A DNA stretch of 32,613 nt, from IMG/VR virus record IMGVR_UViG_3300024262_000142, positions 1 through 32,613 of that record, one strand, 5' to 3'. Shown here one piece after another: positions 22,101-30,586 of this stretch (position 1 is its first letter; each line of letters begins with the position of its first letter). The translations under genes and the position numbers were made by a program. Below the pieces are notes generated by a model. It ran no database searches and was not told where the DNA came from. It worked only from the letters and a program-made list of their open reading frames with translations. Origin of the DNA: a virus.

Positions 22101-22369
22101 AAACGAAAGATATATTCCAGTACTGCCTTGCAACCCTCGTAGTGATAGGGTTCTTTTTTCTCATTTATGTGGTATTTATTAAAGGATTGCCACCGGAGAA
22201 TAAAGATGTTGCTTACCTGCTTGTTGGAGCCCTTATAGCCGTTTTTACAAGTGTGGTTAATTACTTCTTCGCATCCACGAAGGGATCCGCCGAGAAGACC
22301 GATATAATAGCGAAATCAAATTCAATAATTAATAATCCTTCAACCAGAGATGGAAAAACTGACAAATAA
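22097..22369 (+). CDS. Holin candidate with two membrane segments
   Basis: A 90-residue protein with segments FQYCLATLVVIGFFFLIYVV (8-27) and AYLLVGALIAVFTSVVNYFF (39-58), and a polar tail. Size, topology and place next to the endolysin fit a class II holin. It overlaps the following gene by 20 bases. Confidence 0.6.
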   Translation: MKTKDIFQYCLATLVVIGFFFLIYVVFIKGLPPENKDVAYLLVGALIAVFTSVVNYFFASTKGSAEKTDIIAKSNSIINNPSTRDGKTDK

Positions 22370-22883
22370 GATACTATTAATATGCATCGCCTTGATAATG
22401 GTTAGCTGCGTAACACAGCGCCGGTGCTATGAAAAATTTCCCCCTTCCATAAGCTTTGAAATCAAAACAATGAAACGCGATAGTATCATATATCGCGATA
22501 CGACTCTGTTTGTGACTCTCCCCGGCGAGAGAAGCATCGACTCAATTCCGGTGCCCTGTCCTGTAATACCTGGTTATAAACCTGATACTGCATTTGCAGA
22601 GACATCGCTTGCATGGGCAAAAGCCTGGCTGTCGCGTTCCAGGATAAAGTTGCAGCTTGAGCAAAAAGATACTACTATAACTGTCAGGCTCGATAATGCC
22701 ATTAAAGAAGCCTATTACTGGAAGAGTGAATATGAGAAGATAAAAGAGGTACCTCCACCTCAGAAATATATCCCCTCAGCATATAAAACAGCTTTCTGGG
22801 CATGGATCATAATTATAGCCCTGGCCCTCGGGCTGCTTGCCCTGAAGATATTTAAACCGAAATTTTTAAACTTTTTAAAATAG
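22350..22883 (+). CDS. u-spanin-like lipoprotein with C-terminal membrane anchor
   Basis: A 177-residue protein with a lipoprotein signal (LLICIALIMVSC, Cys20; Met at -3 is slightly unusual) and a C-terminal transmembrane segment (AFWAWIIIIALALGLLALKI) followed by basic residues. A periplasmic stretch lies between, with helical parts (TSLAWAKAWLSRSR, DNAIKEAYYWKSEYEKIKE). An outer-membrane lipid anchor plus inner-membrane anchor in one chain is the design of a unimolecular spanin (T1 gp11-type), which fuses the two membranes in the last step of lysis. The neighbouring holin and endolysin candidates support the role. Confidence 0.65.
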   Translation: MEKLTNKILLICIALIMVSCVTQRRCYEKFPPSISFEIKTMKRDSIIYRDTTLFVTLPGERSIDSIPVPCPVIPGYKPDTAFAETSLAWAKAWLSRSRIKLQLEQKDTTITVRLDNAIKEAYYWKSEYEKIKEVPPPQKYIPSAYKTAFWAWIIIIALALGLLALKIFKPKFLNFLK

Positions 22884-22890
22884 TCATAAA

Positions 22891-23352
22891 ATGGCAGCAA
22901 ACGAAGGAATTATTGATGGTGGTGATCTTATGCTCTATGCTGAGATAGACGCCGCATATGTTTTAATCGCCGAGGCAAAGAGCCATACAGTCAGCTCCAA
23001 ATCGGAGATAAGGGTCCGCAGGACGAAGTCAACAGGATTATATCCCGGCCGCAAGATCGTGGCGCTCGATGCCCAGGTTACAACTGATAACCTGGTTACT
23101 TATGGCACATTCAGCTATTATGAACTGCTCGCGCTTCAGCAGGCAAAAACTGATGTAAAACTCAAGCTTGCCGGACATGAAGACAGCGACCTGGGTATTA
23201 CCGAACAGACAGGCGACAAGTACCTCGAGGCTACCTTCTGTATCGAGAGCCTTGATCTTAACGCTGCAAACGAAGATGATGCATCGATGACAGCCACCTT
23301 CTCGATCAATGGAGATGCCGGTGGACTGGAGATCAAAACTGTTGCAGCATAA
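22891..23352 (+). CDS. Major tail tube protein
   Basis: A 153-residue beta-rich protein (DGGDLMLYAEIDAAYVLIAE, SEIRVRRTKSTGLYPGR, DASMTATFSINGDAGGL). Size and pattern, together with the position directly before the two frameshifted chaperone frames, identify it as the tail tube protein of a long non-contractile tail. Confidence 0.8.
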   Translation: MAANEGIIDGGDLMLYAEIDAAYVLIAEAKSHTVSSKSEIRVRRTKSTGLYPGRKIVALDAQVTTDNLVTYGTFSYYELLALQQAKTDVKLKLAGHEDSDLGITEQTGDKYLEATFCIESLDLNAANEDDASMTATFSINGDAGGLEIKTVAA

Positions 23353-23362
23353 TTAAAAAGGT

Positions 23363-23647
23363 ATGGCAGTAAAGATCAAAGGCAAGGAATATCCCATCGA
23401 GACGACGATGTGGGCCCTGCTGCAGTTTAAGCGGGATAAAGGGAAAGCTCTGTCGGATCTCAAAGATGATGACCAGGAAGATATGATATATTATACCTGG
23501 TTATGCGTGAAGGGAGCCTGTATGAGGGCAGAGATCGACTTTAACATATCGTTCGAGGATTATACTCTCTGGGTAGAGGGAGATCCCACGGAGGCTCTTT
23601 TATTATCAAAAGTCGGGGATCCAAAAAAAAAAGAGGAAAACCGCTGA
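23363..23647 (+). CDS. Tail assembly chaperone, short form (G-like)
   Basis: A 94-residue protein located between tail tube and tape measure genes. The acidic N-terminal part and the helix YYTWLCVKGACMRAEI are typical of gpG-type chaperones, which hold the tape measure during tail assembly. Near the C terminus the codons CCA AAA AAA AAA GAG contain an A10 run where ribosomes may slip -1 to make the long form. The short form stops at 23645-23647. Confidence 0.82.
   Translation: MAVKIKGKEYPIETTMWALLQFKRDKGKALSDLKDDDQEDMIYYTWLCVKGACMRAEIDFNISFEDYTLWVEGDPTEALLLSKVGDPKKKEENR
23623..23632 (+). promoter_or_regulatory. -1 ribosomal frameshift site (A10), tail chaperone
   Basis: Slippery A-tract within CCA AAA AAA AAA GAG. 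A -1 shift gives AGA GGA AAA CCG CTG ACG and continues in the open frame to 23967. Programmed shifting here is a conserved trait of long-tailed phages. Confidence 0.8.
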
Positions 23648-23661
23648 CGATTGAGGCTGCC

Positions 23662-23967
23662 TTGGGCATTGCTATCGGTGACATAGGGATGGATATTCAA
23701 AGCTTCTATCACCTTTCCCCGGGAGAATTTGAAGTGATTTATAAACGATGGACAGAATCAAATGAAAGGGATAAACAAAACAGCTGGGAACAGATCAGGC
23801 TCGTATGCTATCATGCTATAAGACCATACATGAAGCGGAAAACGAGCCTGAAAAAATTCATGCCTTTGCCATGGGATAATAAGAAAAAAATAAAATCACA
23901 AGAGGGCAGAAAACGGGATCCCCGGAGGTTTAATATGCTGAAAAAGAAGTATGGAGAAAAAATATAA
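23662..23967 (+). CDS. Tail assembly chaperone, T domain (expressed by -1 frameshift as G-T fusion)
   Basis: The frame encodes IAIGDIGMDIQSFYHLSP, FEVIYKRWTESNERDKQNS and a basic C terminus (KKFMPLPWDNKKK). It has no good start: the first candidate is a TTG at 23662, with ATG only later in GGGATGGAT. It is instead reached by -1 slippage at 23623-23632, producing a G-T protein of 201 residues beginning at 23363. In Mu-like and lambda-like phages this long form is needed in a fixed ratio to the short form. It overlaps the tape measure ATG (23951) by 17 bases. Confidence 0.82.
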   Translation: MGIAIGDIGMDIQSFYHLSPGEFEVIYKRWTESNERDKQNSWEQIRLVCYHAIRPYMKRKTSLKKFMPLPWDNKKKIKSQEGRKRDPRRFNMLKKKYGEKI

Positions 23968-25825
23968 ATATATTATCGATCTTCTCCTGCAGGCCAAGGG
24001 ATTCAATAACAACATAAATAAAGTCCAGGGCCAGATCCGGGGACTTGAGAACACGGCCCGCCGCGCTCGCGGAATGCTGCTCCAGATGGGTGGCGCCCTG
24101 GGATTCACTTATGGGATCGCCCAAGTAACACAGCTCGTACAACAGTCGATTCAGCTTGCAGCTAAAGCTGAAGGAATAAAAGCTGCTTTTGATAAGCTCA
24201 ATCAGCCCGGGTTGTTACGAGAGCTTGAGAAGGCCACTAGAGGCACGGTAAGTAACATTGAACTAATGTCAAAGACTATCCAGGCCCGTAACTTCAAGAT
24301 ATCAATGGAGTCCCTGCCAACCTATTTTAAATTTGCGACACAAAGAGCTTTGGAGACCGGACAGGCAGCCGATTACCTGGTAGAGAGTCTTGTGGTTGGT
24401 GTCGGCCGTAAGAGCGTCCTGTGGCTTGATAACCTTGGATTATCGGTTGTGGAGATAAACAAGGAACTAAAGAAAACTCCGGACTTTGCCCAGGCAGTGG
24501 GCCAGGTTATAGAAAGGGAGATGAAAGCAGCCGGTGATGTGGCAGATACTACAGCTACCGAAATACAGTCGATAACCGCGAGCTGGGAAAACCTCAAGCT
24601 TTCTCTTGGTGAGAGCATATTATCCAAGGGAGGAGCCGTAGAGCTTACAATGCTGGCAGACTGGATTACTATGTTAAGTTCCTCAGATCTTACAGGAGGA
24701 CAAAAGATAGTAAACTGGATAAATCTCCTGTTAGGAGGCGACAATATTCAGCAGTGGAAAGACAATAAAAAAGCGGCTGAAGAATATTTTGCTGCACTCG
24801 ACAAAGCCAACACAATACGTTATATACAGACATATAGCAAAGAGATAGATCAGCTTGATGCGCAGGGCAAGGCCCTTCTATTACTCGCGGTTAACAGGTA
24901 CAAGGCCATCAAAGCCGAAGAGGATGCTAAAAAGGCTACTGAAACACATCAAAGGACACTCGAGGATATCAATACCGATATCCAGATGTATAACGAGCTT
25001 GTTCTGAAAACCCCGGTAGCAGATAAAGCATCAATCAAATCTCACCTCGAAAAAATCAAAGCCCTAGAGGCTGAGAAAAAAGCCCTTCTTGCCCTGGCTG
25101 ATGTAATAAAAAAAGTAACAGCTCCGGGGAAGGCAGTGATTCCCGGTACTCCTAAGATAGGAAGAGGCAAGACGCCATCGAGTGTTGCAGAGGCACTTGG
25201 TGTGGATCCGGATAAGCTTGCCGGCGCTCCTCAAATGTCAAGCGGTCTGGATAATATGGCAGAAGCTGCACGGAAAGTAGATGTTGAGCTTTATAAACTT
25301 GCAGACAGCATGGCCTTATTAAAGGGCCTTGAAAATCCTTTCGAATTTTTAAAAACATCTCTGGAGGAAATGGAGGATGTACTTGCTGCCGGAGGGGAAA
25401 GCTGGGCAGAATATGCAGCCAGTGTAGGCAATGCTGTCCGTGAGATAATCGCTGATCTATTGGCCAAATCAGTGGCCAACGCCATTGCTAATGCAATTGA
25501 AGCTGCTGGATGGACCGGCCCTTTAGCCGTTGCCATGATACCGGTTTTAACAGCAGTAGCAACAGGTCTTACAAAAACAGCCTTTAAGAGCCTTGTCCCC
25601 GGCTTTGCCGAAGGCGCACTGGCTTATGGTCCGACACTTGCAATGATTGGAGAATATCCATCTGCAAGACAAGATCCTGAATTAGTGACTCCGGTATCAA
25701 AATTACAAGGTTTGATACAACCGGCTCTCACTGAGGGCAAGGTAACATTTCATATAGGAGAAAGAGAGCTGGTAGGAATCCTGGTTAGGGCTGAACGTGT
25801 ACGAAAGAATATAAGAGGCGGATAA
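23951..25825 (+). CDS. Tape measure protein
   Basis: A 624-residue protein with long helices (KKYKYIIDLLLQAKGFNNNI, RRARGMLLQMGGALG, EKIKALEAEKKALLALADVI) and a hydrophobic C-terminal part (LAVAMIPVLTAVATGLT). Location after the tail chaperone pair is diagnostic. Length predicts a tail of roughly 90-95 nm at 1.5 Angstrom per residue. It sets tail length and probably takes part in DNA entry. Confidence 0.88.
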   Translation: MEKKYKYIIDLLLQAKGFNNNINKVQGQIRGLENTARRARGMLLQMGGALGFTYGIAQVTQLVQQSIQLAAKAEGIKAAFDKLNQPGLLRELEKATRGTVSNIELMSKTIQARNFKISMESLPTYFKFATQRALETGQAADYLVESLVVGVGRKSVLWLDNLGLSVVEINKELKKTPDFAQAVGQVIEREMKAAGDVADTTATEIQSITASWENLKLSLGESILSKGGAVELTMLADWITMLSSSDLTGGQKIVNWINLLLGGDNIQQWKDNKKAAEEYFAALDKANTIRYIQTYSKEIDQLDAQGKALLLLAVNRYKAIKAEEDAKKATETHQRTLEDINTDIQMYNELVLKTPVADKASIKSHLEKIKALEAEKKALLALADVIKKVTAPGKAVIPGTPKIGRGKTPSSVAEALGVDPDKLAGAPQMSSGLDNMAEAARKVDVELYKLADSMALLKGLENPFEFLKTSLEEMEDVLAAGGESWAEYAASVGNAVREIIADLLAKSVANAIANAIEAAGWTGPLAVAMIPVLTAVATGLTKTAFKSLVPGFAEGALAYGPTLAMIGEYPSARQDPELVTPVSKLQGLIQPALTEGKVTFHIGERELVGILVRAERVRKNIRGG

Positions 25826-25866
25826 TTGCATAATAGTACAATTAAATAGAATTTAACAGCAATTAA

Positions 25867-27936
25867 ATGGCATACGGTGTCAAATATCGGGTTGAATATA
25901 AAGACCAGGTTGAGGTTCTGAAGAAAATCGATATAGAGGAGTTGGATTATTCCGGTTCTGTTACCGATTGTGTGCCGGGTGAGGATCCCCTTGAAATTGA
26001 GATGCCGGCACTATCCACAGTTTTTGATCCTGTCATTGCCCTGGGAGCTTCTATCAGAATGATTTCAACATCAAATATGATGTTCCTGGGACTCCATACT
26101 TCAAATCCTAAAAAGTACCGCACCAGGATATACGAAGGGACCGCTTCTGATCCCTTCTGGCTTGGTTATATAAATACTGAGGTATTTAATGAGCCGTATT
26201 CCATGCTTGAGGACTATGAAGTATCAATAACCTGCAATGATGGTTTCGCCATCCTGGAGCGTTTTAAATATCTTGATGGCGGGAATAAATATTCCGGATT
26301 AGACACTAAATGGAGCATACTGCAGAAGATACTGACAGTATTAGAATTACCATATAAATACCTGTTCTTTGCATGTGAACATACACCTGACGACGTTTCG
26401 ATCGGATCGTCGGAAACATTATTCCACCAGCTGAAAGTTGACCAGGCAAATTACTACGATGAGAGTGACGAAGCCATGACGTGTCTCGAAGTACTTAAAG
26501 GTTTGCTTGCAGCATATCCTTTGCAGATACGGTGGCATGATGGATCACTTTATATTTATGATCCGTCGATGCTGGCAGACGCGTCGTTTAATGCAAAGAA
26601 ATTTGATAATACCGGTACATTCATCGAATCGGTAGTAATTACAAGGAACCTTGATATTTCTAATAATGATTGTGAATGGGATTCAGATGATCAGGCAATC
26701 GACATGATCGCCGGGAATTCCAGACAAAAAATAAGGTTCTCTCCCTATGCCTATGAAAGGGCTGTTCCATATACGGATATAACTGATGAAGATAATTGGA
26801 GCGGTACTGGAGTGTGGACCAAAGAACAGCATCCGACGAAAGAATATATTTATACATATTATCTTACGGGTATATCTGGAGTATCGGGTTTCATATTAGG
26901 TACTCTCGGAAGTCTAAGCGGGAGAAAATCTGAGCCTGAAAGTACACCAGATATATATATTAAAGGCACATATGGAAATGGGGCAAATCCCGGGAATTTG
27001 TTTTTCCAAAATGATACTTCGGGGATATGGGTGTCGGGAGTTTCAGGCTCTTCCATTTTATTCAAAGCAAAAGTATTTGTTCGGACAAAAGACTGGGAAT
27101 ATGATAATGTCCTAGATGATGGATATATAGTAAAAGGTTTATATTTCAAAATAGCCGTGGAAGTTGGAGGTAAACGTCCGTATGCAGAAGATCCCAGATC
27201 ATCGTATACCTGGATTGAGAGTACAACATTATTCTTTTATAAGAGAGTAAGTGATCAGGGCAAGGATATAGCAGACCAGTGGGTGGATGTAGAATTCCAA
27301 TTCCCCTGGAATTTTCCTGGAGGCGAGGTAGTTTTTAAGGTATATGATGATTTCAAGGCTTATGATGATATATTCAAAACATGGAATGATGATCCTCTGA
27401 CAACCCAGGTAAAAGAGGTTCGTTTTAAAGATATTGAATGGGAGATAATTGATGTTGAGGATCCAGGAGAAGGAGGAAGGATAGGGATGGATTATGACAC
27501 CGCGGCACTTAACGATAAAGAATATACCGGGAAAATAAACGAGGATTTCACCGAAGAAGCACCCGAAATTACGCTTATTCATGCAGACGGAATTGATATA
27601 GCTGATCGGGGAGCTCTGTATAAAATTGATAAATCATATACCTCCGGCTGGCGTAAACCGGGAGACTCAACGAGCTGCCTGCTGGTTGAAATATTACTCC
27701 GGACAATCATAAGTCAATACCGGGATAGTCTCATTCAACTTTCAGGCACATTAACCGCAAGCAATATGCTTACCGGCACTGGTTGCCTGGGATTTTTCAA
27801 TACAATCCAGGATACTGATTATTTAAGTACCAAGAAATTGATATGTATTCAAGGAGTATATAATGATTTTAAACGAACGTTAAATGGGACATTCCTGGAA
27901 ATTAAACAGGACGATTTAAGTATAGTTATAGAATGA
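25867..27936 (+). CDS. Tail tip / distal tail hub protein
   Basis: A 689-residue protein following the tape measure. The N terminus (YGVKYRVEYKDQVEVLKKID, then GSVTDCVPGEDPLEIEM) resembles distal tail or hub proteins of Bacteroidota siphoviruses; the middle contains aromatic and acidic receptor-facing loops. No enzymatic motif is evident. It overlaps the collagen-like gene by four bases. Confidence 0.7.
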   Translation: MAYGVKYRVEYKDQVEVLKKIDIEELDYSGSVTDCVPGEDPLEIEMPALSTVFDPVIALGASIRMISTSNMMFLGLHTSNPKKYRTRIYEGTASDPFWLGYINTEVFNEPYSMLEDYEVSITCNDGFAILERFKYLDGGNKYSGLDTKWSILQKILTVLELPYKYLFFACEHTPDDVSIGSSETLFHQLKVDQANYYDESDEAMTCLEVLKGLLAAYPLQIRWHDGSLYIYDPSMLADASFNAKKFDNTGTFIESVVITRNLDISNNDCEWDSDDQAIDMIAGNSRQKIRFSPYAYERAVPYTDITDEDNWSGTGVWTKEQHPTKEYIYTYYLTGISGVSGFILGTLGSLSGRKSEPESTPDIYIKGTYGNGANPGNLFFQNDTSGIWVSGVSGSSILFKAKVFVRTKDWEYDNVLDDGYIVKGLYFKIAVEVGGKRPYAEDPRSSYTWIESTTLFFYKRVSDQGKDIADQWVDVEFQFPWNFPGGEVVFKVYDDFKAYDDIFKTWNDDPLTTQVKEVRFKDIEWEIIDVEDPGEGGRIGMDYDTAALNDKEYTGKINEDFTEEAPEITLIHADGIDIADRGALYKIDKSYTSGWRKPGDSTSCLLVEILLRTIISQYRDSLIQLSGTLTASNMLTGTGCLGFFNTIQDTDYLSTKKLICIQGVYNDFKRTLNGTFLEIKQDDLSIVIE

Positions 27937-28499
27937 GCCAGGTAAATATATCATCAAAGCAAGTATACCGTCGCCGGCGTGATAAACAGATCGTTCAGGC
28001 TACGGGATCGGTTATTGCAGCATATTCAAATACTCCATATCCGGGACCTCAAGGGCCTCAGGGATACCAGGGAGGAGAAGGTGATCCTGGAATGCCGGGG
28101 GAGACGGGTTTCCAGGGCCCTCAGGGATATCAGGGTGATCAGGGATACAGAGGATATCAGGGTAGTCCGGGGCCCCAGGGAATGCAGGGTGATCAGGGAT
28201 ATCGGGGATATCAGGGTTATCAGGGATACCAGGGAGGAGAAGGTGATCCTGGAATGCCGGGGGATCAGGGCCCGCAGGGCACGCAAGGTAATAAGGGTGA
28301 TCAGGGATACAGGGGATATCAGGGTAGTCCGGGGCCCCAGGGATGGCAGGGTGATCAGGGATACAGGGGATATCAGGGTTACAGGGGATATCAGGGTTAT
28401 CAGGGATACCAGGGTGCCCAAGGCACAATTAATGTTTCTTCAGGTACTGCAAATCCTTCCGGAGGTAGTAATGGCGATGTTTATTTTCAATATGAATAA
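27933..28499 (+). CDS. Collagen-like tail fibre protein
   Basis: A 188-residue protein: a short N-terminal anchor (SQVNISSKQVYRRRRDKQIV) then about 125 residues of uninterrupted Gly-x-y triplets in which Gln, Tyr, Asp and Pro dominate (GYQGDQGYRGYQGSPGPQG), then a short C-terminal cap. The triplets should form a trimeric triple-helical rod. The DNA shows a 162-bp (18-triplet) tandem duplication. It is coupled by four bases to the tail tip gene, so it is a side or tip fibre. Confidence 0.85.
   Translation: MSQVNISSKQVYRRRRDKQIVQATGSVIAAYSNTPYPGPQGPQGYQGGEGDPGMPGETGFQGPQGYQGDQGYRGYQGSPGPQGMQGDQGYRGYQGYQGYQGGEGDPGMPGDQGPQGTQGNKGDQGYRGYQGSPGPQGWQGDQGYRGYQGYRGYQGYQGYQGAQGTINVSSGTANPSGGSNGDVYFQYE
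28059..28382 (+). repeat. 162-bp tandem duplication in the collagen-like gene
   Basis: Unit 28059-28220 is repeated at 28221-28382. A 44-bp run is identical at 28059-28102 and 28221-28264, and a 48-bp run (28134-28181 versus 28296-28343) differs at one base. The portion in between has diverged. A unit of exactly 18 Gly-x-y triplets keeps the frame and fibre register. Confidence 0.8.
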
Positions 28500-28948
28500 T
28501 GGCTAAAAAAACATGGATAAAGGTAGGTGGTATCTGGAAAGAAGTGAAAGCCATATGGATGAAAGTGGGTGGTGTATGGGAAAAATGGATTATATCATGG
28601 AGAAAGGTAGGTGGTGTATGGGAGCAGTGCATTATTGCTCCTAAAATAGTTGCCGATCCTGCTAATTTATGGCTTGATTGGACAGCTCTTGATTATAGCG
28701 ATTATACAGACGTGGACGTATATCCCGAAGATATGGCAACTACAATTACAGAAATTGATACAGGTGATGGAACTAATTGGGCAGAAGCGTTTCCAGATGA
28801 TGGAAATGGAGACTTCTCTTTCAGGGCAAGATCATTATCAGAAAATAACACGGGATCACCTCGTAGTATGATACTTAGAATAAGTGATGATGGATCTGAA
28901 GCTAATGATTTTGATGTAATGCTTCATCAAGAAATGGCACCAATATAA
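28499..28948 (+). CDS. Tail-associated protein with WxKVGGxW repeats and BACON-like domain
   Basis: A 149-residue protein. Residues 1-43 hold three W-x-K-V-G-G-x-W repeats (TWIKVGGIW, IWMKVGGVW, SWRKVGGVW). The rest is beta-rich and ends FSFRARSLSENNTGSPR and FDVMLHQEM, a strand pattern like the BACON fold that binds carbohydrate in Bacteroidota. It starts one base before the collagen-like stop, so it is probably a partner or cap of the fibre. The fold assignment is by eye. Confidence 0.6.
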   Translation: MAKKTWIKVGGIWKEVKAIWMKVGGVWEKWIISWRKVGGVWEQCIIAPKIVADPANLWLDWTALDYSDYTDVDVYPEDMATTITEIDTGDGTNWAEAFPDDGNGDFSFRARSLSENNTGSPRSMILRISDDGSEANDFDVMLHQEMAPI

Positions 28949-28976
28949 TTATTATTAAACATTAAAATTTAATAAA

Positions 28977-30203
28977 ATGAAAATCAGTATTATTACTCCT
29001 ACACACGACACTTCTTTTCTTAAGGAATTAGAAGCAACGATTCTAGCTCAGACCTATACAAACTGGGAATGGATTATTCTGTTAAATAATGGAGCTGATT
29101 ATTTGGCCGAGGATCCTCGAATTAAAATTTTCACATGTCCTTTTCGTAGTAATTCTATTGGTCTGCTGAAAAGATATGCCTGCATGCAGGCAGCGGGGGA
29201 AATTATTGCTGAAGTTGATCATGATGATATGATAACTCCGGATTGTCTCGAAATCCTTGCAGAGGCATTCCTGGATACCGGGGTGGGATTTGTTTATTCG
29301 GATAACGCCACTCTCGATGATAACTTTAAACCTTATGGCAAGGAATATGGATGGAGCTACCGCATGTTTAACTGGAACGGTAAGGATCTTTATGCAATGT
29401 ACACTCAGCCATTATATCCTGGACGGTTTGGTTATATATGGTTTGCCCCGGATCATATCAGGGCATGGCGCAAAGATGTTTATGAAAATATCGGCGGACA
29501 CACCGATACAAAGGACCTATGTGACGATCAGGATCTGATCCATAGATTCTATATGGTTACGAAGTTCAAATATATCCCAAAGGTATTATATATCTACAGG
29601 ATCACTGGTAAAAACTCCTGGCTCCAGCAAAACGAAGCGATCCAGAAACATACTGTCGCAGTATACGATAAGAATATTCTCAACTTGGCTTGTCGTTTTT
29701 CAGAGATTAATAATCTATTAAAAGTAGATTTATGCGGAGCCTTCAACAAGCCGGAAGGATTTATCAGTATAGATATTTATGATGCTGACATTATTACAGA
29801 TCTCGAGAAGGGGATTCCTCTTAAAGATAATTCTGTTGGAGTAATCAGGGCCGTCGATGCCTTAGAACATATTAAAAATCAGCGGTTCCTGATGGAAGAG
29901 ATACATCGGGTTCTTGCTCCCGGAGGAATATTGCTGAGCGAAACACCCTCCACTGATGGCCGTGGAGCATTCCAGGATCCTACCCATGTAAGCTTCTGGA
30001 ATCAGAACTCATTCTGGTACTGGACCAGAAAGGATACGGCAAGATATATACGAAACACTAAAATGTTTCGTGAATGTAAACTAACTACAGGATTCCCAAA
30101 TGAGCACTGTAAGGCAAATAACATTCCATACGTAGTGGCACATCTTGAAAAATTAGAATCGAAGCTTGAGATTAAGTATAAAAAACAGACAAAAAGGAGG
30201 TAA
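28977..30203 (+). CDS. Glycosyltransferase family 2 fused to a SAM methyltransferase-like domain
   Basis: A 408-residue enzyme. Residues 1-230 are a GT-A glycosyltransferase of family 2: ISIITPTHDTSFLKELEATI, acidic metal site EVDHDDMITPDCLE (Asp81, Asp83, Asp84), and CDDQDLIHRFY. Residues 240-370 look like a class I methyltransferase with a degenerate motif I (KVDLCGAFNKPEGF), ISIDIYDADI, DNSVGVIRAVDALEHI and VLAPGGILLSETPS. A cytoplasmic enzyme of this kind inside the tail fibre operon probably decorates a tail fibre or, as alternative, alters host surface glycans. No membrane anchor is seen. Confidence 0.85.
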   Translation: MKISIITPTHDTSFLKELEATILAQTYTNWEWIILLNNGADYLAEDPRIKIFTCPFRSNSIGLLKRYACMQAAGEIIAEVDHDDMITPDCLEILAEAFLDTGVGFVYSDNATLDDNFKPYGKEYGWSYRMFNWNGKDLYAMYTQPLYPGRFGYIWFAPDHIRAWRKDVYENIGGHTDTKDLCDDQDLIHRFYMVTKFKYIPKVLYIYRITGKNSWLQQNEAIQKHTVAVYDKNILNLACRFSEINNLLKVDLCGAFNKPEGFISIDIYDADIITDLEKGIPLKDNSVGVIRAVDALEHIKNQRFLMEEIHRVLAPGGILLSETPSTDGRGAFQDPTHVSFWNQNSFWYWTRKDTARYIRNTKMFRECKLTTGFPNEHCKANNIPYVVAHLEKLESKLEIKYKKQTKRR

Positions 30204-30206
30204 GAA

Positions 30207-30542
30207 ATGGAAGCCTATAATGTTCAGCCCGCCGAAGTGGACATTTATGTTTATGCCGGCGATACTATTGATATGGATTTCGAAGTCGATCTTAATGGTG
30301 AAGATGAATCACTAACGGGATCCGAATTGACAGGAAAAATAAAAAAGATGGACGGAAGCATTTTAAGAGATCTTCCCGCAGATGCATTACCGATCGATGA
30401 CGATTCATTCAGTCTTGTCACAGAACCCATTGCCACTGTAGGCATATATAAATATGATATAATAAGGACAGAGGAAGAAGTTGTCAACATACTTATGAAA
30501 GGTAAATTTCATGTAATGGAAAGACAAACTCCAGGTGAATAA
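30207..30542 (+). CDS. Small tail protein with BppU-like N-terminal domain
   Basis: A 111-residue protein whose YVYAGDTIDMDFEVDLNGED, LTGKIKKMDGSIL and GIYKYDIIRTEEEV segments resemble the beta-sandwich N-terminal domain of upper baseplate proteins (DUF2479-like). It may link fibres to the tail tip. It ends 44 bp before the next gene. Confidence 0.55.
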   Translation: MEAYNVQPAEVDIYVYAGDTIDMDFEVDLNGEDESLTGSELTGKIKKMDGSILRDLPADALPIDDDSFSLVTEPIATVGIYKYDIIRTEEEVVNILMKGKFHVMERQTPGE

Positions 30543-30586
30543 TGGTTACGACATAGAGCAATTAAACAGCATTAAATATACCATAA

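Noticed and set aside
28012-28428. Open frames on the minus strand and the other plus frame across the collagen-like gene.
   Set aside because: They arise from the low-complexity repeat; only the Gly-x-y frame is coherent and coupled to its neighbours.
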